Source of the DNA: Pilimelia anulata
GTDB lineage: Bacteria; Actinomycetota; Actinomycetes; Mycobacteriales; Micromonosporaceae
Assembly (NCBI RefSeq): GCF_014647895.1
Contig: NZ_BMQB01000005.1
Location: forward strand, 365,551 to 429,550
DNA length: 64,000 nucleotides
Direction of reading: 5' to 3'
The notes beneath the pieces were generated by a model. That model worked only from the letters and a program-made list of their open reading frames with translations. It had not been told where the DNA came from and made no database searches. Position numbers and translations under genes: made by a program. Within the stretch, counting starts at the first letter, position 1. Each line of letters starts with the position of its first letter. Of this stretch, positions 47,203 to 57,386 are shown in pieces.

Positions 47203-47466
47203 TCAGGCCCGGCGTCCCGCGATGGCGCGGTAGCCCAGGAGCAGGATGATCGCGCCGACGATGGCCGTCAGCCAGGTGCTGATGTCGAAGAATCCGTCGA
47301 CCGGGTCCACGCCGAAGATCGCCGAGCCCAGGAAGCCACCCAGCAGCGCACCGACCACGCCGATCACGATCGTGACCAGGATGCCGCCGGGGTCGTTGCC
47401 CGGCACCAGCGCCTTGGCGATCAGACCGGCCAGTAGGCCCAGGATGATCCAACCCAGAATTCCCAT
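47203..47466 (-). CDS. GlsB/YeaQ/YmgE-family membrane protein
   Basis: 87 residues with three hydrophobic segments: WIILGLLAGLIAKALVPG, ILVTIVIGVVGALLGGFLG and LTAIVGAIILLLGYRAIAG. This is the transglycosylase-associated protein family, often stress-induced. GAGGAG ribosome binding site before ATG 47466. Fits the stress-gene neighbourhood. Confidence 0.92.
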   Translation of the reverse strand: MGILGWIILGLLAGLIAKALVPGNDPGGILVTIVIGVVGALLGGFLGSAIFGVDPVDGFFDISTWLTAIVGAIILLLGYRAIAGRRA

Positions 47467-47761
47467 GTTCCTCACTCCTCGGGGGGTGGACCCTTGCGGG
47501 TCCGACGTCGCTCCCCCGGCGGCGGATCCTGGGATCCGCTGTGCCTCCACCGGGGCGTCGACCCTCGACGGGTTCGACGTACGGCGACGGTGCCCCTTGG
47601 GGCAACTTCCGAAACCCCGGTGTGCGGGTGGCCACCTGCGGAACCGGGCGAACGGCGCCGGCGACCCGGTGCGTGGCGACCCGGCGCACGGGGCCGGTGC
47701 GCGGGGCCGGTGCGCGGCGGGCCGGGCGGATGTCGCTGCGGCACGACACCCGCCCGGCTGC

Positions 47762-47780
47762 CGAGGTAAGGCTAACCTAT
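47762..47780. promoter_or_regulatory. Second candidate iron box
   Basis: CGAGGTAAGGCTAACCTAT matches the IdeR/DmdR 19-mer at 15 of 19 positions, with AAGGCTAACCTA intact. It sits 2 bp past the S15 peptidase stop codon and about 300 bp upstream of the GlsB ATG (47466) on the minus strand. A regulatory role is doubtful but the match is good. Confidence 0.4.
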
Positions 47781-47782
47781 TT

Positions 47783-49621
47783 TCAGCCTATCTTCAGTGG
47801 CAGATGGGCGGTGCTGAACCGCTCGTCCACCTCGACCACCGTCCCGGCCCGGTACCGCAGCGTGTGCTCCCGGTCGGTGGAGATCAGCACCAGCCCGACC
47901 CGGTGCCCCGCGCCGAACACGTGGTCCTGCGTCTGCAACGGCACCGTCAGGTCGTAGAACTTGCCCTGCTGCACCGACTTGTCCGCCCACAGCCCGTGCC
48001 GGTTGCGCACGTCGACCCACCCGCGACTGACGATCTTGTACGGCGTCTCGGCCAGCCGGTACGACGCCCGGGCGAAGCAGCCCGGGTCCTCCGGGATCCC
48101 CGGCGCCACGCAGTCCAGCTCGGTCGGCGACCGCTGGATGCCGGCGAACCGGGTGTCGGTCCCGTAGTCGACCAGCAGCGCCGTCAGGAACGGCGACGCC
48201 CCGGTGAACCGCGCCCGCACCCGGACCCTGCCGTCCCCGCTGTACCGCACCGGCGCCGCCAGCCTGTCCGACAGGAACTGCAACCGCCCCGGGTCGCCGC
48301 CGATCTCGGTCGCCACCAGGCTGTCCGCGGTCCGGCCGGGGTCGTCGGTGAACGCCCGGGCCGCCTGCCCCGGCGGCAGCCGCAGCGCGCCGCCACTGCC
48401 GTCCAGCGGCAGCGCCTCCGGCCGCACGCCCGGCACCGGCCAGTCCGCGGCCTCGGTCCAGGTGCCCGGCCGGGTCTCGACCGCGGCACGCGGCTCCCGC
48501 ATGATCCCGTTGTCGATGCCGTACAGCCAGCAGTCGAACCACCGGTGCAGCGTCCGCAGCCACTCCGCCCGCCGCACGTCGAACGGGCTGGAGTGGTTGC
48601 CCTGGGTCAGCCAGACCTTGCGCGGGACGCGGTGCTCCGCCAGCGCCGCCCACCACGGGCCGACCTGCCCGACCCGCACGTTCCAGTCGTTCAGCCCGTG
48701 CACCAGCAGCACGCTGGCCCTCACGTTGCCGGCGAACCGGACGTAGTCCCGGTCGTGCCAGAACGCGTTGACGTCCCCGGTCCGCCGGTCCTGCCGCCGG
48801 GTCAGGTCCGCGATCACCGCCGCGCACTTCTCGGGCTGCTTGCGGGTCAGCACCGCCCTGGCCAGGATGTCCGCGTCCTCGCCGAGGAAGCCGCCGGGCG
48901 CGACCACGCCGCCGCCGGAGCGGTAGTAGTCGTACCAGTTGGAGATCGCCGCGATCGGCACGATCGTGGCCAGCCCCTCGACGCCGGTGGCGGCGACGGC
49001 GTTGGGCAGCGTCCCGTTGTACGAGACGCCGATCATGCCGGTCCGGCCGGTGCTCCACGCCGCGCTGGCCGGCGAGCCGTCCGGGGCGGCGCCCTTCGCC
49101 CGCCCGTTGAGCCAGTCGATCACCGACCGCATCCCGACGGTCTCGTTGCGCCCGCCCGAGGTCGGGCAGCCGGTCGAGCCGCCGGTGCCGAGGCTGTCGG
49201 CGAAGACCACGGCGTACCCGCGCGGCACGAAGTAGTTGTCCAGGTACCCGCCGAACAAGATCGTCTCGTCCCGCCGCTCGCGCGCCGGCGGCCCGGCCGG
49301 GTCGCCGGCGCCGCGGTCGATGTCGTCGTGGTTCGGGATGTCCAGCAGCCCGGCGTAGTACGGGCTCGGCTGGAAGATCACCGGCACCCGGACCCCCGGC
49401 GCGGTCCGCGGCCGGATGACCCGCACCGCCACCCGGTCCCGCACGCCGTCGGCGTCGGAGTCCACCGGCGTCTCGACGGTCAGTTGCTCCCGAATAGCGT
49501 CTTTGTACTCATAGGTGGGTTCCGTGCCGCGCGGCGCCGGCGCCGCGGCCGCGGCGGGCAGCGCGGGCGCGCACAGGGCGGCGGCGCACAGCACCGCCAC
49601 CAGCGAACGAACAGAAGACAT
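47783..49621 (-). CDS. Secreted Xaa-Pro dipeptidyl-peptidase-like S15 hydrolase
   Basis: 612 residues. Signal peptide about 1-27. The catalytic domain has MIGVSYNGTLPNAVA with the nucleophile Ser in GVSYNG, HGLNDWNV with the Asp, and TQGNHSSPF with the His, followed by a C-terminal jelly-roll domain (FTGASPFLTALLVDYGTD). This is the PepX/S15-CocE layout. GGGAGGG ribosome binding site. It probably removes X-Pro dipeptides from peptides outside the cell. Confidence 0.92.
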   Translation of the reverse strand: MSSVRSLVAVLCAAALCAPALPAAAAAPAPRGTEPTYEYKDAIREQLTVETPVDSDADGVRDRVAVRVIRPRTAPGVRVPVIFQPSPYYAGLLDIPNHDDIDRGAGDPAGPPARERRDETILFGGYLDNYFVPRGYAVVFADSLGTGGSTGCPTSGGRNETVGMRSVIDWLNGRAKGAAPDGSPASAAWSTGRTGMIGVSYNGTLPNAVAATGVEGLATIVPIAAISNWYDYYRSGGGVVAPGGFLGEDADILARAVLTRKQPEKCAAVIADLTRRQDRRTGDVNAFWHDRDYVRFAGNVRASVLLVHGLNDWNVRVGQVGPWWAALAEHRVPRKVWLTQGNHSSPFDVRRAEWLRTLHRWFDCWLYGIDNGIMREPRAAVETRPGTWTEAADWPVPGVRPEALPLDGSGGALRLPPGQAARAFTDDPGRTADSLVATEIGGDPGRLQFLSDRLAAPVRYSGDGRVRVRARFTGASPFLTALLVDYGTDTRFAGIQRSPTELDCVAPGIPEDPGCFARASYRLAETPYKIVSRGWVDVRNRHGLWADKSVQQGKFYDLTVPLQTQDHVFGAGHRVGLVLISTDREHTLRYRAGTVVEVDERFSTAHLPLKIG

Positions 49622-49744
49622 CGACAGCCCTCCCCGGGGGGCCCGCGGCGCGGGCCAGCGGCCACATCGGCGCGCACTATAGCGACGGCGTCGAGATCGG
49701 TCGATCGACGGCCGGCGGTGGCGGGGGACCGGTACGGTGGTCGG

Positions 49745-50401
49745 GTGATCGACTGGTCCCGCGTCGACGGCGTGGTGCTCGACTGCGACGGCCTGCTGGC
49801 GGACACCGAGCCCTGCTGGTTCCGCGCCGAGGACTCGATCTTCGCCGAGTACGGCCGCCGCTACGGCCGCGCCGAGCAGGCCGAGCTGATCGGCACCGAG
49901 TACCGCGCGGCCGCCGCCCGCATCGCCGCCATGCTCGGCCACCCGGGCCACGCCGAGCGCATCGCCGACACCCTGCTCAGCCGCGTCGCCGACGAGATCC
50001 GCCGCGGCGCCCACCCGATGCCCGGCGCGGTCGCGCTGGCCCGGGCGTGCGCGGCCCGGCTGCCGGTCGCCGTCGCCAGCAACAGCCCCCGCCCGCTGGT
50101 CGAGCTGACCCTGGCCGCGATCGGCCTGGCCGACCTGCCGGTGGTGACGGCGGCGGACGTACCGCGGCCGAAGCCGGCGCCGGACGTGTACGCGGCGGCG
50201 TGCGCGCGGCTGGGCGTAGCGCCGGGGCGGGCGGTGGCGTTCGAGGACTCGCCGACGGGGGCCCGGGCCGCCAGGGCGGCGGGAATGTACGTGGTGGCGG
50301 TGCCGTCCCTGCCGGACCAGGAATTCGACGCGGACACCCGGGTACCGTCGCTGACCGACCCGGTGATCACCGACTGGCTGGCCCTCATCCACTCCGCCTG
50401 A
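49745..50401 (+). CDS. HAD-superfamily hydrolase (beta-phosphoglucomutase-like subfamily)
   Basis: 218 residues. Motif I is VVLDCDGLLADTEP with the nucleophile Asp-x-Asp, motif II VASNSP, motif III Lys in PRPKPAPDVY and motif IV FEDSPTGARAA. The cap domain lies between motifs I and II (about 17-80). Likely a small sugar-phosphate phosphatase or mutase; substrate unknown. Starts at a GTG with only a weak ribosome binding site. Confidence 0.92.
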   Translation: MIDWSRVDGVVLDCDGLLADTEPCWFRAEDSIFAEYGRRYGRAEQAELIGTEYRAAAARIAAMLGHPGHAERIADTLLSRVADEIRRGAHPMPGAVALARACAARLPVAVASNSPRPLVELTLAAIGLADLPVVTAADVPRPKPAPDVYAAACARLGVAPGRAVAFEDSPTGARAARAAGMYVVAVPSLPDQEFDADTRVPSLTDPVITDWLALIHSA

Positions 50402-50655
50402 ACCGCCATTTCCCCCGTTCCGCCGGCGTACGACGGAAGTGGCAGCGCGCCGCCGCGCGTATCGCGAAGGGGGAAAGGTTGGCGCCAATACCTTCCCGTC
50501 CGGGCGGCCGAATGGAAATCTGGCGCCACTCGGACGGCCGGAGGGCGCACAATGGAATCATTCCGACCGGAGCTGCCGGATTCCGATGGTGCATCGGGCC
50601 CACCGTCGGGCGGTGAGTCGCCGCTGATGCCGGGGCGCTCGGCGTCCGGCTGCGG

Positions 50656-51437
50656 GTGATCCGGGTACAGTCGGGGCGCTCTGGGCGCGCACTGGCCGCT
50701 GCCGCCGACTGGCCCGGCTCCAAGGTGTCCAAGATCGAGAATGGCCGCCAGCTCCCCACCGAGGCCGACCTGCGCACCTGGCTGCGGAGCTGCTCGCCGG
50801 GCGACGACGCGCTGCCGGCGGAGCTGCTCGCCGCGCTCCGGTGCACCCAGCGGTCGTGGCGGGCCCGGCTCGCGGGCGGCCTGGCCGCCGTCCAGCTCGA
50901 CTACCACGAGGCGGTCGCGGCCAGCCGCGTCGTCGCCTCCTTCGAGACCGCGTACGTCCCCGACCTGCTCCAGATCCCGGACTACGCCCGGGCCGTGTTC
51001 GCCGACGCCGCCCGGCGGCACGCGCTGGGCGACGCCGGCGTGGCGGACGCCGTCCGGGCCCGGCTCGCCCGGCAGCCGTACCTGTACGACCCGGCGAAGC
51101 GGTTCGAGTTCCTGCTGACCCCGATGGCGCTCGGCTACCTGGTCGCGCCGCCGGCGGTGATGCGGGCGCAGCTCGACCGGCTGCTGTCGGTGATCGGGCT
51201 GCCCGGCGTCCGGTTCGGGGTGATGCCGGTGCCGACCGCGGCCCGGCGCCGCCGGTGGTCTCGTTCGCCCTGCTGGACGACCTGGTGGTGATCGAGGACG
51301 CGGTGACCGAGCACGTGGTCCGCGGCGACGCGGTTCCCCGCTACCGCGCCTGGCTGGACGAACTGTGGTCCCAGTCGCTGGAGGGCGACGCCGCCCGCCC
51401 GGAGATCCACGCCGCCCTCGCCCGCCTCCCCACCTGA
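50656..51437 (+). pseudogene. XRE-family regulator with DUF5753, disrupted by a frameshift
   Basis: The N-terminal XRE helix-turn-helix (DWPGSKVSKIENGRQLP) and most of the DUF5753 domain (ASFETAYVPDLLQIPDYAR, RLLSVIGLPGVRFGVMPVP) read in one frame up to about 51240. The family's next element, PPVVSFALLDDLVVIEDAV through RAWLDELWSQSLEGDAA, continues in the frame starting one base earlier and ends at a TGA at 51435. A single-base loss between about 51236 and 51255 explains this. The N-terminus is also damaged: coding-like residues (ALGVRLR) lie upstream of the only start, a GTG at 50656. No DUF397 partner gene is beside it. Confidence 0.75.
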
Positions 51438-51465
51438 CCGCGACCGGCCGGGCCGCGGGCGGGCG

Positions 51466-52095
51466 TCAGTGGCCGCGCTCGATCCACTCGGGCAGGTGGG
51501 GGGCCTCGGCGGCGATCGTCGTCGACCCGCCGTGGCCCGGGTGGACCACCGTGTCCGGGGGGAGCACCAGCAGGCGGCCCCGGATCGAGTCGATGATGGT
51601 CGGGAAGTCCGAGTAGGACCTCCCCGTCGCGCCCGGCCCGCCCCGGAACAGCGTGTCCCCGCTGAACACCACCCCGCTCGCCGGCGCGTACAGGCAGCAC
51701 GCCCCCGGCGCGTGCCCCGGCGTGTGCAGCACCCGCAGGTCCAGGCCGCCCACCGCGATCACCTCGCCGTCGCCCAGTTCGGCGTCCGGCGCGCGGCCCG
51801 GGTGGGTGGCGTCCCACAGCGGGCGGTCGTCGGGGTGCAGCAGGATCGGCGCGCCGTACCGGTCGGCCAGCTCCGGCGCCGCGTTCACGTGGTCGTTGTG
51901 CGCGTGCGTACAGACGACCGCCACGAGCCGCCGGTCCCCGACGGCGGCCGCGATGGCGGCGGCGTCGTGCGCCGCGTCGATCACCACGCACTCGCGGTCG
52001 TCGCCGACGACCCACACGTTGTTCTCCACGTCCCAGGAGCCGCCGTCCAGGGTGAACACCCCGGCGGTCACGACCCGGTCCAGTCGGGCGGTCAC
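51466..52095 (-). CDS. Metallo-beta-lactamase-fold hydrolase coupled to MscR
   Basis: 209 residues with the zinc motif [11 protein letters not shown], a later His in HTPGHAPGA, Asp in FSGDTLF and a final His in HPGHGG, as in glyoxalase II-like enzymes. GTG 52095 overlaps the mscR stop by 4 bp. In mycobacteria an MBL gene likewise neighbours mscR, so it may hydrolyse the S-formylmycothiol product of MscR. That function is inference. Confidence 0.9.
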   Translation of the reverse strand: MTARLDRVVTAGVFTLDGGSWDVENNVWVVGDDRECVVIDAAHDAAAIAAAVGDRRLVAVVCTHAHNDHVNAAPELADRYGAPILLHPDDRPLWDATHPGRAPDAELGDGEVIAVGGLDLRVLHTPGHAPGACCLYAPASGVVFSGDTLFRGGPGATGRSYSDFPTIIDSIRGRLLVLPPDTVVHPGHGGSTTIAAEAPHLPEWIERGH

Positions 52096-53177
52096 AGGAC
52101 CACCACGCTGCGCAGCACCTCGCCGCGCTCCATCTTCGCGAACGCCGCCTCGAGGTCGCCGATCCCGATCTCCTCGGTGACGAACCGGTCCAGCGGCAGC
52201 CGGCCCTGCCGGTACAGCGCGATGAGCAGCGGGAAATCCCGCTCGGGGAGGCAGTCGCCGTACCAGGACGACTTCAGCGCCCCGCCGCGGCCGAACACCT
52301 CCAGCATCGGCAGGGTGAGCTGCATCTCCGGCCGCGGCACCCCGACCAGCACCACCGTGCCGGCCAGGTCGCGGGCGTAGAACGCCTGCTCGTACACCTT
52401 CGGGGTGCCCACCGCCTCGATCGCCACGTCGACGCCGAAGCCGCCGGTCAGCTCGCGGATCGCGGCCACCGGGTCGGTGTCCGCGGCGTTCACGGTGTGG
52501 GTGGCGCCGAATTCGCGCGCCCAGCCGAGCTTCCGGTCGTCCAGGTCCACGCCGATGATCGTGGTGGCGCCGACCATGGCCGCGCCCGCGATCGCGGCGT
52601 CGCCGACGCCGCCGCAGCCGAACACCGCTACGGAGTCGCCGCGCTGCACGCCGCCGGTGTTCACCGCCGCGCCGACGCCGGCCATCACGCCGCAGCCGAG
52701 CAGGCCGGCGACGGTGGCCGGGGCGGCCGGGTCGACCTTCGTGCACTGTCCGGCCGCGACCAGGGTCTTCTCGGCGAACGCGCCGATGCCCAGCGCCGGG
52801 GACAGCGGGGTGCCGTCGGGCAGCGTCATCCGCTGCTTCGCGTTGTGGGTGGCGAAGCAGTACTGCGGGCGGCCGCGCTTGCAGGCCCGGCAGGAGCCGC
52901 AGACGGCCCGCCAGTTGAGGATCACGAAGTCGCCGGGCGCCACGTCGGTCACCCCGGCCCCGACCGCCTCGACCGTGCCCGCGGCCTCGTGGCCGAGCAG
53001 GTACGGGAAGTCGTCGCCGATGCCGCCCTGGACGTAGTGCAGGTCGGTGTGGCACACCCCGCACGCCCGGACGTTCACCACCGCCTCGCCGGGCCCCGGG
53101 TCGGGCACGACGATCGTGGTGAGCCGGGTCGGCTCGCCCTTGCCGGGGGCGATGACCCCACTGACCTCGTACGGCAC
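52092..53177 (-). CDS. mscR: S-(hydroxymethyl)mycothiol dehydrogenase / S-nitrosomycothiol reductase
   Basis: 361 residues, zinc-dependent class III-type alcohol dehydrogenase. Catalytic zinc ligands lie in ACGVCHTD and GHEAAG; the structural zinc site is [15 protein letters not shown]; the NAD+ motif is [10 protein letters not shown]. The length, the opening ending with KGEPTRL and coupling to an MBL gene match MscR, which oxidises the formaldehyde-mycothiol adduct and reduces nitrosomycothiol. It implies mycothiol as the low-molecular-weight thiol, an actinobacterial trait. GTG start with an AGGAGG ribosome binding site. Confidence 0.9.
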   Translation of the reverse strand: MPYEVSGVIAPGKGEPTRLTTIVVPDPGPGEAVVNVRACGVCHTDLHYVQGGIGDDFPYLLGHEAAGTVEAVGAGVTDVAPGDFVILNWRAVCGSCRACKRGRPQYCFATHNAKQRMTLPDGTPLSPALGIGAFAEKTLVAAGQCTKVDPAAPATVAGLLGCGVMAGVGAAVNTGGVQRGDSVAVFGCGGVGDAAIAGAAMVGATTIIGVDLDDRKLGWAREFGATHTVNAADTDPVAAIRELTGGFGVDVAIEAVGTPKVYEQAFYARDLAGTVVLVGVPRPEMQLTLPMLEVFGRGGALKSSWYGDCLPERDFPLLIALYRQGRLPLDRFVTEEIGIGDLEAAFAKMERGEVLRSVVVL

Positions 53178-53361
53178 GTCGGACCTCCTCGTCGCGGGAC
53201 TCTCCCGGCATCCGAGCTTACGGCCGGCACCCGCCCGACCGGGTCACACAGCGGGTACCCGGGCGCGGTTGGTACCGTCGGCCGATGGCTGACGGTCACA
53301 GACCCGGGCCGGGCGGACCCCCGGTCCACGCCCGGCGCCCACCCCACCGCGGGATCGCCGT

Positions 53362-54678
53362 ATGCTGATCCTGACCGGCCTCGCGCTCATTCTGGCGCTG
53401 ACCGCCGCGACCGGCTGGTTCGTGGCGCAGGAGTTCGCGTACGTGGCCGTGGACCGCGGCCGGCTGCGCGCGCTCGCCGACGACGGCGACGCCGCCGCGC
53501 AGCGGGCGCTGCGGGTGACCGGGCGGCTGTCGTTCGTGCTGTCGGGCGCCCAGGTGGGCATCACCGTGACCGCGCTGCTCGCCGGGTACGTCGCCGAACC
53601 GTTCCTGGGCGAGGGCCTGGCGCCGCTGCTGGGCGCGGCGGGGCTGCCGGCGGCGGTGAGCCTGTCGGTGTCCGTGGCGCTGGCGCTGCTGCTGGCGACC
53701 GTGATCCAGATGGTGCTGGGCGAGCTGGCCCCGAAGAACCTCGCCATCGCCCGCCCCGTGCCGCTGGCCCGGGCCCTGGCCCGCTCGACGCTGCTGTACC
53801 TGACGGTCGCCGGGCCGGTGATCCGGGTGTTCGACAGCGTCTCCAACCGGCTGCTGCGCCGGGTCGGCATCGAGCCGGTGGAGGAGCTGCCGCAGGGCGC
53901 CACCCCGGAGGACCTGGACCGGATCATCGCCGCCTCCCGCGACCGCGGCCTGCTCGACGAGGACACCTCCCGGCTGCTCGACCACGGCCTCGACTTCGCC
54001 CGCCGGACCGCCGGCGAGGTGATGGTCCCGCGGGTCGACGTCGTCACCGTCGCCGCCGACGCGCCGGCCGCCGCCGTCGTGGCGCTGCTGGACACCGGGC
54101 ACAGCCGGTTCCCGGTCACCGGCCGCAGCGTCGACGACCTGGTCGGGGTGATCTCGGTCGCCGACCTGGCCAACCTGCCCGCGGCCACCCGGCCGGACGT
54201 CCCGGCCCGGGCCGTGGCGGCGCCGCCGCTGCTCGTACCGGCGTCGCTGCCCCTGCCCGCCGCGCTGGACCTGCTGCGCACCGAGCGCCGCCAGCTCGCC
54301 TGCGTGGTGGACGAGTACGGCGGCTTCGCGGGCGTGCTCTCGCTGGAGGACATCGCCGAGGAGCTGGTCGGCGAGATCCGGGACGAGGACGACCACCCGA
54401 GCCCGGCCGCGCGCGAGCTGGGGGAGCGGGCCTGGTCCGTACCCGCCCGCTGGCGGCCGGACGAGGTCGCCGACGCCACCGGCATCGCCCTGCCCGGCCA
54501 CGACTCGTACGACACGGTCGGCGGGCTGGTGCTGCACGCCCTCGGCCGGCTGCCCGCGGTCGGCGACGAGGTGGTCCTGCCGCCGGGCGTCGGGCAGCCG
54601 GCGGTCACCCTGCGGGTCGAGGCCGTCCAGCGGCACGTGCCCGTCCGGGTCGCGGTCCGCGCGGGGGAGCCGTCGTGA
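53362..54678 (+). CDS. CNNM/CorC-type membrane protein (DUF21-CBS-CorC_HlyC)
   Basis: 438 residues. The N-terminal DUF21 domain has about four hydrophobic helices (LILALTAATGWFVAQEFAYV, VSVALALLLATVIQMVLGEL with the conserved GELAPKNLA). Two CBS domains follow (EVMVPRVDVVTVAADA and LACVVDEYGGFAGVLSLEDI), then a C-terminal transporter-associated domain (DDHPSPAARELGERAWSV onward). Family members are linked to Mg2+/Co2+ efflux; older databases call them hemolysins. The stop overlaps the next paralogue's GTG by 4 bp. Confidence 0.9.
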   Translation: MLILTGLALILALTAATGWFVAQEFAYVAVDRGRLRALADDGDAAAQRALRVTGRLSFVLSGAQVGITVTALLAGYVAEPFLGEGLAPLLGAAGLPAAVSLSVSVALALLLATVIQMVLGELAPKNLAIARPVPLARALARSTLLYLTVAGPVIRVFDSVSNRLLRRVGIEPVEELPQGATPEDLDRIIAASRDRGLLDEDTSRLLDHGLDFARRTAGEVMVPRVDVVTVAADAPAAAVVALLDTGHSRFPVTGRSVDDLVGVISVADLANLPAATRPDVPARAVAAPPLLVPASLPLPAALDLLRTERRQLACVVDEYGGFAGVLSLEDIAEELVGEIRDEDDHPSPAARELGERAWSVPARWRPDEVADATGIALPGHDSYDTVGGLVLHALGRLPAVGDEVVLPPGVGQPAVTLRVEAVQRHVPVRVAVRAGEPS

Positions 54679-55718
54679 CGCCCGCCTGGTCGCTGGCCGT
54701 CTCGCTGCTGCTACTGGCCCTGAACGCGTTCTTCGTGGCCGCCGAGTTCGCCCTGGTCGCCGCCAAGCGGCACCGGTTGGAGGAGGCCGCCGCCCGGGGC
54801 AGCCGGTCGGCCGGCGCCGCGCTGGACGGGGTCCGCGAGCTGTCCATGATGCTCGCCGGCGCGCAGCTCGGCATCACCCTGTGCACGATCGGGCTGGGCG
54901 CGCTCGCCAAGCCGACCGTCGCCGACCTGCTCTCCCCGGTCCTGGGCGCCACCGGCCTGCCGGACGCCGCCGCCTACGCGGTCGCCTTCATCGCCGCCGT
55001 CCTGCTCGTCGGCTTCCTGCACGTGGTGATCGGCGAGATGGCCCCGAAGTCGTGGGCGATCAGCGGCCCGGAGCGCGCCGCCCTGCTGCTCGCGCCCTCG
55101 TTCCGGCTGTTCACCCGGCTCACCCGGCCGGCGCTGCGGGCGCTCAACGGCATCGCGAACGCCTGCCTGCGGCTGTTCGGCGTCGAGCCGCGCGACGAGC
55201 TGTCGACCGCGCACGGCCCGGAGGAGCTGCGCCTGCTCGTCGTCGCCTCGCGCGAGCACGGCACGCTCAGCGTCGGCCAGCACGACCTGCTCACGGCGGC
55301 GCTGGCCGTCCAGCGCACGACGCTGGCCGAGGTGATGATCCCGGCGGACGCGATCGTGGGCGTCCCCGCCGACACCGACGCGGCCGGCATCGAGCGCCGG
55401 TACCGCGAGACGGGCCGCTCCCGCCTGGCGGTCGTGCGCGACGGCGCGATCGTGGGCTTCGTGCACCTGCGCGACGCCGTCCGGGCCACCAGCGCCGGCC
55501 GTACGGCGTCGGCGGCCGACCTGGCCACGCCCGCGCTGCGCCTGCCCGCGGACCTGCCGGTGGCCGCGGCGGTCCGCCGCCTGCGCGGCCACCGCGCCCA
55601 GCTCGCCCTGACCACCGACCGCGCCGGCACCCTGACCGGCCTGGTCACCCTGGAGGACCTCCTGGAGCAACTCCTGGGCGAGTTCACCGACGAAACAGAC
55701 CCCCTCCCGGCCACGTAG
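54675..55718 (+). CDS. CNNM/CorC-type membrane protein, paralogue lacking the C-terminal CorC domain
   Basis: 347 residues. DUF21 helices (SLLLLALNAFFVAAEFALVAA, FIAAVLLVGFLHVVIGEMAPKSWA) and two CBS motifs (LAEVMIPADAIVGVPADTD, LALTTDRAGTLTGLVTLEDL), ending at QLLGEFTDETD without the CorC_HlyC domain found in its partner. The tandem pair with one short member is common in actinomycetes and suggests a heterodimer. GTG start inside the upstream stop. Confidence 0.9.
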   Translation: MTPAWSLAVSLLLLALNAFFVAAEFALVAAKRHRLEEAAARGSRSAGAALDGVRELSMMLAGAQLGITLCTIGLGALAKPTVADLLSPVLGATGLPDAAAYAVAFIAAVLLVGFLHVVIGEMAPKSWAISGPERAALLLAPSFRLFTRLTRPALRALNGIANACLRLFGVEPRDELSTAHGPEELRLLVVASREHGTLSVGQHDLLTAALAVQRTTLAEVMIPADAIVGVPADTDAAGIERRYRETGRSRLAVVRDGAIVGFVHLRDAVRATSAGRTASAADLATPALRLPADLPVAAAVRRLRGHRAQLALTTDRAGTLTGLVTLEDLLEQLLGEFTDETDPLPAT

Positions 55719-55770
55719 AAACAGGGGGTACGAACCGCAACGCATGAGCGGGAGGGGCGCCGGAGCGCGA

Positions 55771-57384
55771 TCAGCCGCCCGACGGGCTCGTCGGCAGGAG
55801 GACGCGGAAGGTGGCGCCGCCGTCCTCCGGCCGGTGCAGCTCCACCCGCCCGCCGTGCGCGTTCACGATCGCCGCGACGATCGCCAGCCCCAGCCCCGTA
55901 CCGCCGCCCTTGATCCCCCGGGCCCGGCTGGAATCGGCCCGGTAGAAGCGCTCGAACAGCCGCTCCGCGTGCGCGTCCGCGACCCCCGCCCCCGTGTCGG
56001 TGACCTCCAATACCGCGCACGGCCCGGCGAGCGCCACCGCGCCCGGCGCGCTGGCCTGCGGCGCCGGGCCCGGCCAGCCGCGCGACTGCCGGCCGACCCG
56101 GACGGTCACCGGTACCGAATCGGCGGTGTGCTGGAGCGCGTTGGCGACGAGGTTCGCCGCGACCTGCCGCAGCCCCGGCTCGTCGCCCGGGATGGTGACC
56201 GGCTCGATCGTGGCCGCGTCGTCGGTGAGCGCGGCGAGTTTCACCGACCGGCCGGGGGAGCGGGCGTGCGCGTCCCGGACCGTGTCGGCGGCCACCTGGA
56301 GCAGGTCGACGGGCGCGCGCTGGAGGGCGCGGCGCTGGTCCAGCCGGGCCAGCAGCAGCATCTCCTCGGCCAGCGCGGCCATCCGGGTGGCCTCCTGCTC
56401 GATCCGGGACATCGTGTCGTCCAGGACCGGGCCGGGCGGGGCGCCGCCGCGCCGGTACAGCTCGGCGAAGCCGCGGATGGAGGTCAGCGGCGTGCGCAGC
56501 TCGTGCGAGGCGTCGGCGACGAACCGGCGCAGCCGCTCCTCGGACGCCCGGCGCGCGGCGATCTCCGCCTCGATCCGGGTGAGCATCGAGTTCAGCGCGG
56601 CGCCGAGCTGCCCGGCCTCGGTGTGCGGGTCGTCGTCGTCCACCCGGCGGGCCAGGTCGCCGCGGGTGATCTCGGCGGCGGTCTCGCCCATCCGGGTGAG
56701 CGGGCGCAGCCCGAGCCGGATCACCGCGCCGCCGACCAGGCCGAGCAGCAGCAGGACGGTCACCGTCACGCCGATGTCGATGAACAGCAGCCGCTCGCTG
56801 GTCTGCTTGACCTCGTCCAGCGCGACGCCGACGAGGACGAGCCCGCCGGTGTTGCCGACCGGTACCGCGAGCAGCCGCCACTCGGTCTGCCCGTCGGTGG
56901 CCGGCACGGTGTACGGCGTCTTGGTCCGGGCCCGGGCGAGCAGCGTCTCGAACGACTCCACCCGCGGCTGCGACGCCCCGGTGATCCAGCCGTGCCGGGT
57001 CTCCCGGCGGCCGTCCGGGCCGAAGACGATCAGGGCCTGGTCGGGGCCGAGCCGCTTGGCCATCCGCCGGTGCCCGCCGCCGGTGACGACGCCGCTCTCC
57101 GGGTCGGCCCCGCGGGCGTACGGGCGGCTGAGGCCGATGAGCTGCCGGTCGATCTTGGCGGTCAGGTAGCTGCGCAGCAGGACCAGGCCGGCGGTGTCGG
57201 CGACGACCAGCGCGAGCGCCGCCATGACGCTGGTGACCAGGATGAGCCGGGAGCGCAGCGTCCACTGTCGCCAGGGGCGCAGGAAGCCGCGGCCGGGGCA
57301 GCGGCACCGCGCGCCGGCGCGCGCCGCCGCCGGGGCGGGGGCGGCGCGCAGGTCCAGCGTCGGCTCCTCCTCGTCCGCGGACAA
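55771..57384 (-). CDS. OmpR-type sensor histidine kinase
   Basis: 537 residues. Transmembrane helices about 50-72 and 197-220 flank an extracytoplasmic sensor; then HAMP, H-box [17 protein letters not shown]-box [12 protein letters not shown], and G-boxes DTGAGV and [11 protein letters not shown]. It resembles TcrY/TrcS-like kinases paired with OmpR regulators. The only start near the response-regulator end is a TTG at 57384, 2 bp after that stop and 8 nt after GAGGAAG; ATG and GTG are absent in this stretch. Leftward operon with the regulator. Confidence 0.9.
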   Translation of the reverse strand: MSADEEEPTLDLRAAPAPAAARAGARCRCPGRGFLRPWRQWTLRSRLILVTSVMAALALVVADTAGLVLLRSYLTAKIDRQLIGLSRPYARGADPESGVVTGGGHRRMAKRLGPDQALIVFGPDGRRETRHGWITGASQPRVESFETLLARARTKTPYTVPATDGQTEWRLLAVPVGNTGGLVLVGVALDEVKQTSERLLFIDIGVTVTVLLLLGLVGGAVIRLGLRPLTRMGETAAEITRGDLARRVDDDDPHTEAGQLGAALNSMLTRIEAEIAARRASEERLRRFVADASHELRTPLTSIRGFAELYRRGGAPPGPVLDDTMSRIEQEATRMAALAEEMLLLARLDQRRALQRAPVDLLQVAADTVRDAHARSPGRSVKLAALTDDAATIEPVTIPGDEPGLRQVAANLVANALQHTADSVPVTVRVGRQSRGWPGPAPQASAPGAVALAGPCAVLEVTDTGAGVADAHAERLFERFYRADSSRARGIKGGGTGLGLAIVAAIVNAHGGRVELHRPEDGGATFRVLLPTSPSGG

Positions 57385-57386
57385 GG

